The position numbers and the translations under genes were made by a program. A stretch of 64,000 nt of DNA from Anthopleura xanthogrammica (taxonomy: Eukaryota; Cnidaria; Anthozoa; Actiniaria; Actiniidae). The stretch lies in contig OZ025218.1 in NCBI GenBank assembly GCA_964019055.1, forward strand, positions 2,191,191 through 2,255,190, given 5' to 3'. The number at the start of each line of letters is the position of its first letter. The first letter of the stretch is position 1. Shown piece after piece: positions 43,388 through 55,098 of the stretch. The notes beneath the pieces were generated by a model that saw only the letters and a list, made by a program, of their open reading frames with translations, searched no databases and was not told the DNA's origin.

Positions 43388-43655
43388 CCAGAAAGCACAA
43401 GTGGCATAGCGGTGAGAGTGCTCACCTCTCACCAAGGCAACCCGAGTTTGAATCCTGCCACCATGGTGTTGTATGTGAGTAGAGTTTCTAGTTGGTTCTC
43501 TCCTGTGCTTAGAGGGTTTTTCTCCAGGTTCTTCGGTTTTCCTCCCTCCACAAAAATCAACTTCTAAATTCCAATTTGATCATGGAACAAGGGCCACAGG
43601 TTTGTTAGCCACTGGCTATTTAGTGCTACCCTCAAAAATAAGAAATAAACACAAG
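43388..43655 (+). mobile_element. tRNA-headed SINE, plus orientation
   Basis: The head contains a pol III A-box-like GTGGCATAGCGGTGAGAG and a B-box-like GAGTTTGAATCC. The body includes GGTTTTTCTCCAGGTTCTTC, GGTTTTCCTCCCTCCACAAA and AATCAACTT. The tail is A-rich (AAAAATAAGAAATAAA). The same body in reverse orientation is found at 44175-44385. SINEs depend on LINE enzymes. Confidence 0.82.
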
Positions 43656-43920
43656 GAGGCTATAACCACTCTAATAAAATAAAAGATTTGACATTCTATT
43701 CCAATTGTTTGATTTAAGCCAATCAGGAGACAGGCCTGTGACGGGCCGCCCTGTTGATTTCCTGCCAAATATAATAAACAGTGAGCCAACTGCTTTCCTC
43801 TAACATTCAAAACAATGATTCAGCAATGATTGGCTAAGCTGTTGTCATGGAATGTCTGGCTGCAGTAAGCAGCCATTAGTGGGAAGGGATTTTGAGACTG
43901 ACACTAAGAATGGCTGCAAA
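43656..43920. other. Spacer
   Basis: No gene seen; 64-codon minus frame at 43616-43810 overlaps the SINE tail and is not supported. Confidence 0.3.
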
Positions 43921-44085
43921 TAGACCTCTTTACCTTCGTTGTTTGTTGTGCCCATTTCAGACCATGTGATGCCACTCTTGGGAGTTGATTCTTTCATGTG
44001 TAAATATTTCAACAAAAGAATATTTCTCAAGGGAATGTCATGTGGTCTGAAATGGGCAATTTGCATACGAAGCTAAAGAGGTCTA
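43921..44085. mobile_element. TA-flanked palindromic MITE
   Basis: The 161-bp element at 43923-44083 starts GACCTCTTTACCTTCGT and ends with the near-complement; CCCATTTCAGACCA also pairs across. TA flanks both sides. The same GACCTCTTTACCTT terminus occurs unpaired in each unit of the 13.2-16.6 kb array. Confidence 0.85.
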
Positions 44086-44174
44086 TTAGACTACAAAGTC
44101 ATACAAGCATGGATCACATATGGAAATTCCATGGCACTGTATGTATAGAAACATTTTTTACAACCATCACTCCC

Positions 44175-44385
44175 CATACAGGGCTCTTCTACACACATTA
44201 CCACTACATTCTATATTTACAACATACAACACTCAACTCACATGTTGATTTTTACAGAGGAAGGAAAACCGGAGAGCCCGGAGAAAAACCCTTGTGGCAA
44301 GGGAGAGAACAACACATCAAACATTGCAAACTCAACTCACATATGACCCAGTGGTAAACCACTACACCACCCATACCACTCATGA
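44175..44385 (-). mobile_element. tRNA-headed SINE, minus orientation
   Basis: On the minus strand the head GGGTGGTGTAGTGGTTTACC and a B-box-like segment are followed by GGGTTTTTCTCCGGGCTCTC, CGGTTTTCCTTCCTCTGTAA and AATCAACATG, the same body as the SINE at 43388. It lies about 520 bases away in opposite orientation. Confidence 0.8.
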
Positions 44386-44650
44386 GAGCTAGTGTATATT
44401 AGAAGAGCTAGACAGTGTATACTAGAAAATACAAGTATTATGGCCTATAGATCTATTTTCAATAAATATATGGGATAATATTTTTATACATTATGCTGAG
44501 GTAAGAAAATTAAGTGAATTACATGTAATATTGAATAGAAAATGCAATCTGATGTGTAGAATTTTCAATGGATGGTGAAAAAAGTAAAGAATGGCCAATC
44601 ATATCTAGAATCAGGGCTCAAAATTAAAAAATATAAGGGAATAATCGTTT
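44386..44650. other. Spacer
   Basis: AT-rich DNA with no gene. Confidence 0.3.
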
Positions 44651-45050
44651 ATTACATCACAGGGGGGGGGGGGGGGGTTCTGAAAAATACCTTACAAGTA
44701 CAATTTGTACCCCTGTAAATGCCTCAATTAAAAATGTACCCCCTCTCCATCCTTATTCCAGAAAAATGTACCCTTGTTAAAAAGATACTGGGCTGCATGA
44801 TAACATAAAACCTAAAACTGTACCCCCTGTATTTTTAAATTGCAAAAAAATGTACCCCCACTTTCAGTAGATTTTGAAAATTGTAGCCCCTCTAAAATCA
44901 CTGCTGCCACCTCCCTGTGATGTAATTAATGATTGGTCTAAGGCAGGCCTTGGATAGAGAGAGGCCACCTTAGACCAATTGATTATTGCATCACAGGGGT
45001 TGGGGGGCTGTGAATTAAGAGGGGGGGGGGGGTACAATTTTCAAAGCAAC
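44651..45050. mobile_element. G-rich MITE plus partial second copy
   Basis: ATTACATCACAGGGGG at 44651 and CCCTGTGATGTAAT ending 44926 are complementary ends of a 276-bp element with repeated TGTACCCC motifs inside. A second ATTATTGCATCACAGGGG with G-runs at about 44983-45040 looks like one end of another copy. Confidence 0.7.
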
Positions 45051-45440
45051 AACTTGGTAAACATTTAGGATAAACTTTTTATTTTCGATTTGGCACTCTG
45101 GCAAAAAAAAATATTTTAGACTTTGATGCTTATTGATTATCATTGAATAGCATACACGCTACAGATCAAGTACCCTTTTACTTAATATGGAGGTTCTTGC
45201 TTATGTTTTTTATCATTTTGACCACCTTTAACAGTACTTAGTATTTTAACTTTTTAGATATGTTTTCTTTCTTCGACAAGAACTGAGCGCCCAATTCAAT
45301 AAGAGCATGAACGTGTAGGTACCTGCGAGATTCCAGCTCTTTTCTTTCTGTCCTCTAGAAACGATGCTTTTCGAGCTTTTAATTTTCTTTGTATCATATA
45401 TATTATAAAGGCCGTTTTGTTCACTTTAAACAGCATCAGT
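45051..45440. other. Spacer
   Basis: AT-rich DNA; no gene supported. Confidence 0.3.
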
Positions 45441-45442
45441 CT

Positions 45443-45460
45443 CTCTTCTTCTTCTTCTTC

Positions 45461-45492
<32 letters not shown>

Positions 45493-45675
45493 CTTCTTCT
45501 TCTTCTTCTTCTTCTTCTTCTTCTTCTTCTTCTTCTTCTTCTTCTTCTTCTTCTTCTTCTTCTTCTTCTTCTTCTTCTTCTTCTTCTTCTTCTTCTTCTT
45601 CTTCTTCTTCTTCTTCTTCTTCTTCTTCTTCTTCTTCTTCTTCTTCTTCTTCTTCTTCTTCTTCTTCTTCTTCTT
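45443..45675. repeat. CTT/AAG trinucleotide microsatellite
   Basis: About 77 nearly perfect CTT units with a single TAC interruption near 45461. Frames of poly-Ser, poly-Phe, poly-Arg or poly-Lys across it are not genes. Confidence 0.97.
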
Positions 45676-45691
45676 GTTAAACATAATTTCA

Positions 45692-45934
45692 TCAGACAGT
45701 GGCGCTTGTAGTAGACGTTTTTACTGAAGGTATCAAAGTTGGCTTCAAGCCCATGCTGTGAGGCTGTGAGGCTCTTTTGTACCAAGAATACGAGAAGTAC
45801 ACAAGTATCACAAACACTGTCCAAAAAATAAGTGATAGAAGTATACTGGATGGTGTTATTAAACCTGTTTTGCTGAAAATCTTCATTGACTTTTTGTACG
45901 GGGAGTCACCTCGCTGAGGCAATCGCTTGTACAT
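45692..45934 (-). CDS. Hypothetical single-pass membrane peptide
   Basis: An 80-residue minus-strand frame has a basic N-terminus (MYKRLPQRGDSPYKK), then a clear hydrophobic segment (ILLSLIFWTVFVILVYF) and a short polar tail. This resembles the start of a type II membrane protein, so it could be a first exon, but no donor site or partner exon was found beyond the microsatellite. Chance is quite possible. Confidence 0.25.
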   Translation of the reverse strand: MYKRLPQRGDSPYKKSMKIFSKTGLITPSSILLSLIFWTVFVILVYFSYSWYKRASQPHSMGLKPTLIPSVKTSTTSATV

Positions 45935-46339
45935 CTTGGATTCTTTAGCCGATAAATCGTTACCATAAAGGTTGTCCGGCTAATTCCTTGTGCGATATTT
46001 GTGTCTTATGTTAGAAACTTTACTACTATTCGAGGAAAACTAGAATATAAAAGCCACATTCATCTTGTTTTGCTCGTTTGCTTGTCTTGCTCGTTTACCT
46101 CTCCGATGCATAAACAAGCAGGCGTTACAAACAAAAGCCACAGGAAACCCGTGACTGAAAAAGGGAAATTTTAAAGCTCTCTCATCATGAAATATCCCGT
46201 CAATAACAGAAATGTTATTTTCCGCTCATCCACCCCACCTAAAAGAGTGAAAACAATCTTAACATGCAACTCCAAGAGACAATGGTCTCTTGGTAACTCC
46301 AAATTTGAATAGTGATTAGTTATCACCAATAAAGTAAAT
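45935..46339. other. Spacer before LINE
   Basis: No gene or clear repeat identified. Confidence 0.3.
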
Positions 46340-48262
46340 CTGAAATAGCGACAAATTTCCAGATGATCCCATAGTGGAGGACAACCAACGAATATCTGAG
46401 TTCCGGCAGCTCTCTTGTGATGACGTCCGTAGTCTCGTACAGAAGTCTGCCAAAAAGACCTGCACCCTTGACCCGATGCCTACATCTATGGTCGTGACCT
46501 GCCTAGAGGAATTTCTTCCTGCAATCCTGTTCTAAATTCCTCACTGTCTTTGGGTCATTTTCCATCTAAATGGAAAGAAGCTCTTGTTGACCCGCGCCTA
46601 AAGAAATCCGGGAAAGACATCTCGTTTCAGAATCTGCGACCTGTGAGCAACCTTCAATTTATCTCAAAACTAGCTGAGCGTGCTGTATTCAATCAGATGC
46701 ATGAGCACATGATGAGATTCGAGCTGTACCCACTCCTGCAGTCGGCCTACCGCGCTGGTCACAGTACTGAGACCGCTCTGCTGAAGGTGCATAATGATAT
46801 CTTGCTAAACATGGATCGCCAAAGGGTAACACTGCTGGTACTTCTCGACTTGAGTGCCGCGTTCGACACGGTTGATCATCACGTGCTACTAAGACGTCTG
46901 GAATCTAGCTTTGGAATAACTGGGACTGCATTGCGTTGGTTTACATCTTATTTATCTGGTAGATCTCAGCGCATCTGCTTCGAGGGCAACTACTCCAAGA
47001 GGTTTGATCTACCCCCACGGTGTTCCTCAAGGTTCGTGCCTTGGACCATTGTTGTTCACTATATATGCCAGTAAGCTGTTTGAAGTAATCAAGGCTCATC
47101 TTCCGGATGTACACGCCTATGCTGATGACACTCAGCTGTATCTGGCGTTTAAGCCAGACTCTGATGCCAGTCAGATGGATGCTGTGAATGCTGTGCAGGA
47201 TTGTATTGATAATATCAGGACTTGGATGACGTTAGATAAATTAAAACTTAACGAAGATAAAACAGAGATTATTTTAATTGGCACTCGGCCACAACTAGGT
47301 AAAGTGAACATTACACACCTAAATATTGGTCAAGCAAATATACCAATAGTAAGCTCCGCTGTCCGCAATCTTGGTTCATGGTTTGACTCAAACCTTAGTA
47401 TGACCACGCACATCAATAAGATTTGCCAATCAGTTTTTTATCACTTATTTAATATTAGACAAATTAGGAAGTTCTTAACGTTTGACAGCACCAAATTGCT
47501 TGTACAGGCTGTGATTATGGCGCGTATTGACTACTGCAATGGACTCATGTATGGGGTACCAGCTGTTCATCTTTCGAAATTACAGCGTCTTCAAAATTCG
47601 GCAGCTCGTCTTATAAGCTTTACACCTAGATATTGCCATATATTGCCAGTGCTATACTCGTTACATTGGCTGCCAGTAAGGTTCAGAATTCAATATAAGA
47701 TCGGTGTTATCACCTTTAAGATAATTTACAACTTAGCTCCAGCGTATTTAAGCGATCTTATAAGCATAAGACAGAGTCCGCGCTATAACCTGCGATCTAT
47801 AGCTGCTGGCATCGTTTTGCATGACCCGACGGGCAGGTTTAAGCGTACGCTTGGAGACAGATCATTTACAGCAGCTGCTCCTAAAACCTGGAACGATTTA
47901 CCTAGTTATATTAGGAAAGAGGACAATTTTAACAAGTTTAAAAGTCTTTTGAAGACATATTATTTTAGAGAAGCGTTTAACAACTTAACTTAGTTTATTA
48001 TTTTTATTCGACTTGTTTTACTAGTTTTTAGTTATTTATTTTGGTATATCTTATTTTTAAGTTAAAGCTATGCATATTTTATTCTATTCGTAACTGCATG
48101 TAAATGTCTTAACATTAGTACTATCACATTTTGTATATATCATTCTAAATAGTTTAGTGTATTATATTTCATATTTTATCTAGTGTAATGCGCATTTGAT
48201 CATATTTCACATGTTAAAATGCGCAATATAAGTATTAAATATTATTATTATTATAAGACAGA
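46340..48262 (+). mobile_element. L2/CR1-type LINE, 5'-truncated, large polymerase part
   Basis: The reverse-transcriptase frame starts partway (FRQLSCDDVRSLVQKSA near 46400), has a stop near 46533, then reads FQNLRPVSNLQFISKLAERA, LLDLSAAFDTVDHHVLLRRL and RWFTSYLSGRSQR. One extra C in a C-run near 47016 shifts frame to GVPQGSCLGPLLFTIYASKL, AYADDTQLY (the catalytic YADD) and LNEDKTEIILIG, ending at 47993. The 3' UTR ends GCGCAATATAAGTATTAAAT with ATT repeats near 48245. The endonuclease half is missing. Copied by target-primed reverse transcription; this copy is dead, but only by a few lesions. Confidence 0.93.
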
Positions 48263-48579
48263 CATGACTTTTGTGCTTTCAGTGATAGCGTAAACGTGCT
48301 TTTCGCTATTCGAAATTAATAAAATGAAAACCACACAAGTATCTTAAACTTATGTTTTTTTGCAAAATTCTATAGACTTTTACAAGAACAAATTTGCCGT
48401 CTTTTACAACCAGGACTGATAAAGTTTGACGGCCAGCTTCTATTTGCCACCGGAAATACGTCACGCGTGAAACCTCCCATTGAGGAACCAATCACGTTTT
48501 GAACTTGAACAGGGCAAATTTTGCACGGGACTATCCTACTTTTATAATGCTCAATTGAAAGAACTTAAAAAAAACTACG
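48263..48579. other. Spacer
   Basis: No gene supported. Confidence 0.3.
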
Positions 48580-49044
48580 TTATATCAATTTTTTAAGAAA
48601 AGTTAATTTTTCTAACTCATGAAAAAATAGATTCTTGTCAGAATTTCTCTTCGACTTTATGATAATTTTTAGGGCGCTGAAAGAGCGAAATATAGTACAA
48701 ATCGATGTATTTCTTTGCTTTTTGTTTAAAAATATCCACGTGTTATTGTAGAATGACTGTCTAACCATCATTTTTGCATGATATAGTCTGCAAAGAACTA
48801 TTATCTCATAAGTTGTGATTTTTTTCCTTATCACTTCCAGTGACGCAATTTTTGCTTCAAAAACACGCGCGTAGGCATCCATTAAATGCTGATCATCTCG
48901 AAAACGAGCTCGGGACACCCCATTTTTCTTTTCATATTCGGAAACAGTACTAAATTTCACTTTAAAAAATTGTAGTTTAAAAAAAGGTAAAATTTTTTTC
49001 CAAAAGTAGCCAGTCACCTTAAACGATATCAATTCTGGTTTCAA
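48580..49044 (-). CDS. Hypothetical 154-residue frame
   Basis: The frame begins MKPELISFKVTGYFWKK and continues VSRARFRDDQHLMDAYARVF before a Lys/Phe/Ile-rich half. I do not recognise a domain. The start AAGGTGACTGGCTAC resembles the end of a transposable element, but no partner end is found. AT-rich composition makes a chance frame quite possible. Confidence 0.25.
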   Translation of the reverse strand: MKPELISFKVTGYFWKKILPFFKLQFFKVKFSTVSEYEKKNGVSRARFRDDQHLMDAYARVFEAKIASLEVIRKKITTYEIIVLCRLYHAKMMVRQSFYNNTWIFLNKKQRNTSICTIFRSFSALKIIIKSKRNSDKNLFFHELEKLTFLKKLI

Positions 49045-49232
49045 ACTCTAAAATGAGTAACAATATGAACAGAGAATAATAATTATTAACTCTACTTACA
49101 CAATGATTGCTGATATCGAGCATTTAGAGCGAGTGTATTAGGTACATGACATTTCTTTTGGCCTAAATGTCTTTTTTGGTGAACAACATTATTGACATTG
49201 ACTGTATAAAAGAAAAAAAGAAGAAAAACTAA

Positions 49233-49306
49233 CACCTCCGGTGGGACTCGAACCCACAACCTTTGAATTAGAAGTCCAACGCGCTAATCCATTGCGCCAC
49301 GGAGGC
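49233..49306 (-). tRNA. tRNA-Arg (anticodon TCT)
   Basis: The minus strand folds as a full cloverleaf of 74 bases without intron: acceptor GCCTCCG/CGGAGGT (first pair G-U), D-arm GCGC/GCGC, anticodon arm TTGGA-CTTCTAA-TTCAA with anticodon TCT, T-arm GTGGG/CCCAC around TTCGAGT, and discriminator G. A- and B-boxes are canonical. T-runs downstream (TTTTTC, then TTTTTTTC) serve as pol III terminators. It reads arginine AGA codons. Confidence 0.97.
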
Positions 49307-49597
49307 TCTTAGTTACAGATAACTTGTGTAAGAATCAAACCTAAACTTAAGCTACGTCCAAACCAATGCGTTTTCGAAACGCTTTTTTTTTCTCTCACTA
49401 AAAAAGGAATCGAAAGCTTCGCGGCCAGACTAGTCCATCCGAAAACTATGAAAGACGCAGATACGACCAGGAATTGTGCAATATCATTCCAATGCAACAT
49501 TCTGCTTTCCATTTTGGAAACGGAAGTCGTTTTTCCCGATACGATTGACGTCACACTTGAAAGCTCTGCTATACAAATCCGGCAAGAATTATTTTAA
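49307..49597. other. tRNA 5' flank
   Basis: Contains GTCCAAACCAATGCGTTTTC near 49356, which resembles the ends of the MITE at 49598, so an older relative may lie here. No gene. Confidence 0.35.
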
Positions 49598-50466
49598 GGC
49601 CCCGTCCACACTAGTGCGTTTTCATTTGGATCCGTTTTCGTTTGATCTGAAAATGCATCGATCGATTCGCGTCCACACTACCGTTTTGCTCCGTTTTCGA
49701 CCGTCCACACTAATACGCTCAAAAACGATCAAAACGATGGCGTGACATAAGTTTGACAATATGCGCATGCTCAAATAGTACATATGACGTGAGCGTTTTC
49801 ATTTCCATGCGTTTTCAACCGTCCACACTAATACGATATGTATGCGTTTTCCTTTTGATCCACTTTCAAGAGCGTTTTCAAATCGATGCGTTTTCGATGA
49901 TACGCTCAGCGTTTTAGTGTGGACGGAAGGCGTAAACGCATCAAAATGTATGCGTTTTCAAACTTTATTATGTCCATTTTGAAATCACTAGCAAATTCTG
50001 TAATCTGATTGGCTCTCAGTAGATTGATTCAAGCACGAATCGCACTATTTTGAGTCCGAATCGCACGATTTTGAGTCCAAATCGCATCTTTTTGTCAGCC
50101 AATCACAATGCAACACTAGAAAAGGTAACCAATCAGATTACAGGATTGTATGTAATCAGCCAATCAGATTACAGCAAATAAGGAACATAAAATGTAGCTT
50201 TTTTTAAGTTTGACTGGAATTTTTTGTTACAAAAAGAAACAAAATACCGGCTATTTGTGAATAAATACTTTTGTATGTATCACAAATTTAGTGTCTATCT
50301 AGTATGATTTCAAAATGGATATAATAAAGTGATAATTGAACTTCGTGTCGTGCAATCCCGCTACGCGGTCGTGTGATTTTGTTATCGCGCGTTTGATATC
50401 AGACCAAATTGCACTCCACTTAGTTCAATTTCCATTATAAAACGCACTAGTGTGGACGGGGCCTAA
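49595..50466. mobile_element. 866-bp MITE with TAA target duplication (Harbinger-type)
   Basis: The element at 49598-50463 begins GGCCCCGTCCACACTAGTGC and ends with its complement. TAA is duplicated on both sides (49595-49597, 50464-50466). CCGTCCACACTA recurs several times near the left end as sub-terminal repeats. Non-coding; a second inverted-repeat element is nested at 49959-50333. Confidence 0.92.
49959..50333. mobile_element. Nested MITE inside the 866-bp element
   Basis: ACTTTATTATGTCCATTTTG (left) and its near-complement (right, ending 50333) continue inward with GAAATCA and AATCTGATTGGCT pairs. Between them CGAATCGCAC-like units recur three times. Confidence 0.75.
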
Positions 50467-51608
50467 GGCATTCAAGATCTTTCAAGAAGTACTTAAAGAC
50501 AGCAACGTGTTCTTTGTTTTGCAGTATCAACGAACAATGTCAACTTAAGATGTTTAGGCGAAAATAAGAACTCAAGGGCAGGTGGATTTTCATCGTTGCT
50601 ATAGTTATGTAAGGGGTTGCAAATAACGGTGTATTATCGTTGTAATTACAAATAGATCGTGGGTGGATATTTCTCGACCACGTTACACAGTACAGGTCAT
50701 GGAACTCGTTTTGCCACGCCGTTGCTTGGAGATAAACCTAAACCTTCGATACCTAAACCTTCGGCGTTATAAGACAAGCCACACGACACAATAACATTAT
50801 TTTGAGCCTTTTTGAAAATCATTTAATAAAACAACTAATTTGTTCAAAGCCAATTCTTAACAACTTGTTCTAATTATTTTGTTTTTCTACGACTACAATG
50901 CTCTTTGTGAAACGTAACCCCAAGCCACACTTGCCACTCAAGCATCGAATGTTATCAATTAAAATGAATTACAATAGAAAATTAGTTTTCGCCCAGACCC
51001 AAGGAGAGCAGAAGAAAGCATTGCGAACAAGTCTGCGAGCCAAGGCTATCAGTCCCTAATTTGTTGACTACTTTATTATCAGTCATATCCATAGCAGAGT
51101 GGCATAGAGAATTTTTTCTGAGAATGCAGAGAGTTTTAATAAGTCACACATTTTCAAATATTTGCCTATTTTTAGGAAAAACCTTGGATAAACACTAGTG
51201 TGGAGTGGCTGGAAAGTCCCATTTCCCTGCGATTCTACTGAATTGTTTTTCAATAGACTAAAACTAATCAGTTTGAAAAACCACTGTTATCAAATTGCTT
51301 TCTGATGCGATTCCGGCAAAACCCATTTATTCTTCGAACAACGCCTGCTATTCTACTTCTAATCAATCAAGAAAACGGCCAAACTTCTTTGCTTGAAGTG
51401 GTTTGACTAGTTTTTTACTCCTAAGACATAATCTATAATCTATAATCACATTGATTTTGCTATATTCCGATTATCGCCTTTTAAACGCCTAAGAATAAGC
51501 TTCTTTGTAAGTGTTTTGGATCTTTTAATATACACACGTGTTTTAGATGACAGTATACACACGAACAAAAAACGTTTCATCACAAACAGAAAACAATTAA
51601 CCAAACGA
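50467..51608. other. Gene-free stretch
   Basis: Short frames only, none with domains or splice support. Confidence 0.3.
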
Positions 51609-51609
51609 T

Positions 51610-51872
51610 CAGTTTCTTCCGGTCGAGAGAAGAAAGAAAGACCATGCAAAAAAAATTAAATTTAGATTCTCGTTCACAACTATTACAAATAACGTACATA
51701 TCTAAGGTTGAGAAGGTATGTGAAGACAAAAATCAAAAACATAAGTTTCTTCCGGTCGAGAGAAGAAAGAAAGACCATGCAAAAAATTACTAAAAGATCA
51801 AATTCAAATTCTCGCTCACAACTATTACAAATAACGTACATATCTAAGACTGAGAAGGTATGTGAACACAAG
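51610..51872. repeat. Direct duplication of a ~132-bp unit
   Basis: AGTTTCTTCCGGTCGAGAGA starts both copies (51610 and about 51742) and ACAACTATTACAAATAACGT recurs in each. Copies are about 90% alike. Confidence 0.85.
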
Positions 51873-52019
51873 ACTAGTTTTCAAAATATACTTTAAAAAT
51901 GAGCCGAGCATGTAAGAAAAATTTTACAACGCTGAGAACCTTATAACATGAAAAAGACAAAAAGTAAAATGAAGGAAATGAGAGATTGTTGGGGTTTCGA
52001 TTGCTTTCCCTAAGAGCCT

Positions 52020-52600
52020 CTTTACGAGGAGGAAGGCCGGTAACCCTCCATTACTAGGGTTACCCTAGCTTTTGTACATATTCTCGTATTTATTTTAACG
52101 TCTTTACAAGCGGGTTACCCTAATGCTAGGGTTACAGTGTCTGTTTGATAGGGTAACCATTAGACATTTCCGATTTAGCGGCACAGGCATAGTATATTCC
52201 GCGTTTCTTTAAACATGAATGAGTGACCGGCATATAGTATATGCCTATTCCGCTTATATGCCGCTAAATCGGAAATGTTTACTCTGCCTGGGTATTACTA
52301 AGCTTCCCTCGTTAGCTCAGTAGGGTTAACTCGCCTTCCTGACTCGGTTGCTAAACCTTTTGTTTCACAAATAAATTGATGTTATCACAACCCAGCAAAT
52401 GACTACCTGCTGAATCGAAATATTAACAGGTACAAAAAGTCAAGTTTGCCGTTTATATATTATGCTTTGCGGGATTCTTGTTGACATTCTTACCGTAATG
52501 TTTCCCCTGGCACTAGGGTTACCCTACATATATTTTTCCTTCGCTTTTTTTCATTAAGCTCTTAAAGCTTAATACTAGGATTACCCTCCTTTCTTGTAAA
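52020..52600. repeat. Interspersed AGGGTTACCCTA motifs with a small MITE
   Basis: AGGGTTACCCTA or near variants occur around 52057, 52115, 52128, 52150, 52515 and 52577. A palindromic element lies at 52164-52278 (ends ACATTTCCGATTTAGCGGCA and complement). TTAGCTCAGTAGGGTTAACT near 52313 resembles a tRNA/SINE A-box without a B-box. No gene. Confidence 0.55.
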
Positions 52601-55098
52601 CAGGCTATAAAAGTAATTAAAACGAAGGAACGAAATGACTAGCCAATAATTCTCTTTTTGCATATCAAATTTGAAAAACTCATTCTACGCATCTTTTGTG
52701 GCCGTGTCAGTTCTGTCTGAGAATTTGACAGTGATACCGAATATGATTAGTTCGAACACAGTGGACCAAAAATAGGCAAATTGTGGGAATAAAAAAATTA
52801 TTTAGTCTGGCGTGGTTTAGGTGTATCAGACACTCTCTTTATATCTTCCAAGGTGCATACGAGCTTGAAATTACTATAAAATATTTAGTCTTCAGTCTTT
52901 ACGAGAAATACATTCTAAAATATTCATATTAACTGTATGTTGTGAAATGTAGTTTTTCACTTGTTCGAGATTTCCTAGTTTGCTTGTTGTCCTTGACATT
53001 ACATTTGTCTGTGCATTGTCACGAGATAAAATCTACATCTACAAAACCTACAAAATCTATATGTAGTAACTGATCTGTAGTTTTTCACTCTTTTTTGTAA
53101 GCGTCGAATTGTCGATGGATGTTGTTCGTAATGTTCTATAGTTTTATTGTTGTCCTTGCCATTACATTTGTCTGTGCATTGTCAAGGGATTTTTCCTCTT
53201 TTTAAAATTTACACAAAAAGATTCTTGGAACAAATAAAGTTCAATTCAACATTAATTTCACGCGCCACTGGATTCAGTCTTTTAATAAGAAAAACTTCAG
53301 CTGTTGTGGAATTATAAAAACACCAGTTGGCTTATCGAATAATTTGCATTATAATAAACGGTGTTGTAAGGTTTGGTTTAACCTTGGTGAAAGAAATTTG
53401 TCAGGATTATGATTCTTTTTATACTTTTTATCCAAATTTTTTAAAACTTAGTGTAACTGATTATTTTTTGTGTAGAAAGATAAAAGGCATATATTGTATA
53501 GAGCGCTTATGTTGTGACGTATTTCTGGGGTCAAACTGGTCATAAAAAGGCTAAAATAAAGCGAAAATGTTCTCAATGATTTATCCTCCACCTGAAATAA
53601 TTAGAACTTTGGACAACAAATCCTGTCACAAAGAAAAAATAAGAAAAATCTTTATATAACTGCTTTTTGATTTGGACCCGGAACTCGTTTTTATCATACG
53701 ATTGACGTCACACTGAACAGCCCTCTAGGAAACCAATGCTTTACAATGAAAATATTTACCATTATCATGATCTCCATAGTTTTGCGATGTCGAATAATTG
53801 TCCCAATCAGTTCAGTATTATATAGTCGCGTGGCAGTTGTACCTTAATAAATGCAGTACGCTCAAGCATCACTGGTGATAATAATGATGGTCGAGCTCAG
53901 TGTGAGGTACGATCGGAACACTATGTAAAACTTATTATTTTTACTTGGTAAGCGTACTGGGCAAGTTGACTGATTACTGAAAAAGTAGCCAGCTTACTAC
54001 GCATGTGCAATGATCGACCGTTAGTTATTAACCTTGACTCAATATAAGAGGCGATCATGTGTCTACTATGATGGATTATAGCTTGTGAGCTTGAAACAAA
54101 AGATATCAATGATACGAGATGGACATCGAACGAAGGTTTTGGATCATAACACTTATTGCAGCTCAACTCATATCCACAGGTATTCAAATACAGAACTTAT
54201 GCTCTCATCTCTTTTGCTCTTGAAGCTTTTCCGTTTCAAAAATAATTATGTATATATTAGAACTATGTTCTCTATACAAGCATAAACACGTACTTATATA
54301 TTTTACTTTCCTTTTCATCAATAATTATAGAAAATATTATCAGAATCGTTTCGTATTTTAAAGCATTCAAAACTGAGAAAAATTTGTTGTCAGTAAATTT
54401 GAGAGATACGCTTATGCACTGCATATACATATACTGTAGACGCATACAGATTGCAGAACATGATACTATATATATCCTTATGTTCTTGTTGTATTTCTCT
54501 CGATATAATATTATCGAAGACGTTTTATTCATAAAATACATTAAAATAATTCGATTCTAGCTCATAATATATCGATTCACAGTCGAAACGAACGTCTTAA
54601 CAAAAAAAAAACAAGAAAAGTGAGAGACAAAAACGTACTCAACTTAAAAATGAAACCTGACTGCAACTTCAACATATTTAAACTCATAAGATACCATTGG
54701 ATACGAAATTCTGCAACTTTATACATTTATATTTAGTGTTGCAGATTTTTTTTGGTTAGTAGAAATACACATAGTAATATTGTAATAATTATCAATATAA
54801 GATATATCAGAACTATGGTATGGTAGTGTTTTGAAAAGTACTAATTTTGTACTTTTTCAAATTTTGCATCGTATTTAGATCTTGTTACACCTGCATACGT
54901 AAATAACAACATTTGTGCATTCGAGCGTGTGTATATATACCAAAAGGAGTTAATCAAGAAACAGGCTTGTCGGGATGAAAGTGTAGTCTCTTTGTTTTTC
55001 TTATCTTAATATTAGTATTCCGCTCTACTTTTATGTATCGAGCACTGTACTACGGAAAAATCGGAACACAGACTTCCTATATATTATATATATGTATA
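52601..55098. other. AT-rich gene-free stretch
   Basis: A 60-base segment with GTTGTCCTTG(A/C)CATTACATTTG occurs near 52987 and 53152 as a direct repeat. No exon is supported among short frames (53327-53545, 53921-54187, 54272-54541). Confidence 0.3.

Noticed and set aside
45389..45824. Long poly-Ser, poly-Phe, poly-Lys and poly-Arg frames
   Set aside because: Trinucleotide microsatellite read in different frames.
52305..52350. Possible tRNA starting near TTAGCTCAGTAGG
   Set aside because: The A-box-like part is present, but there is no B-box and no acceptor pairing.
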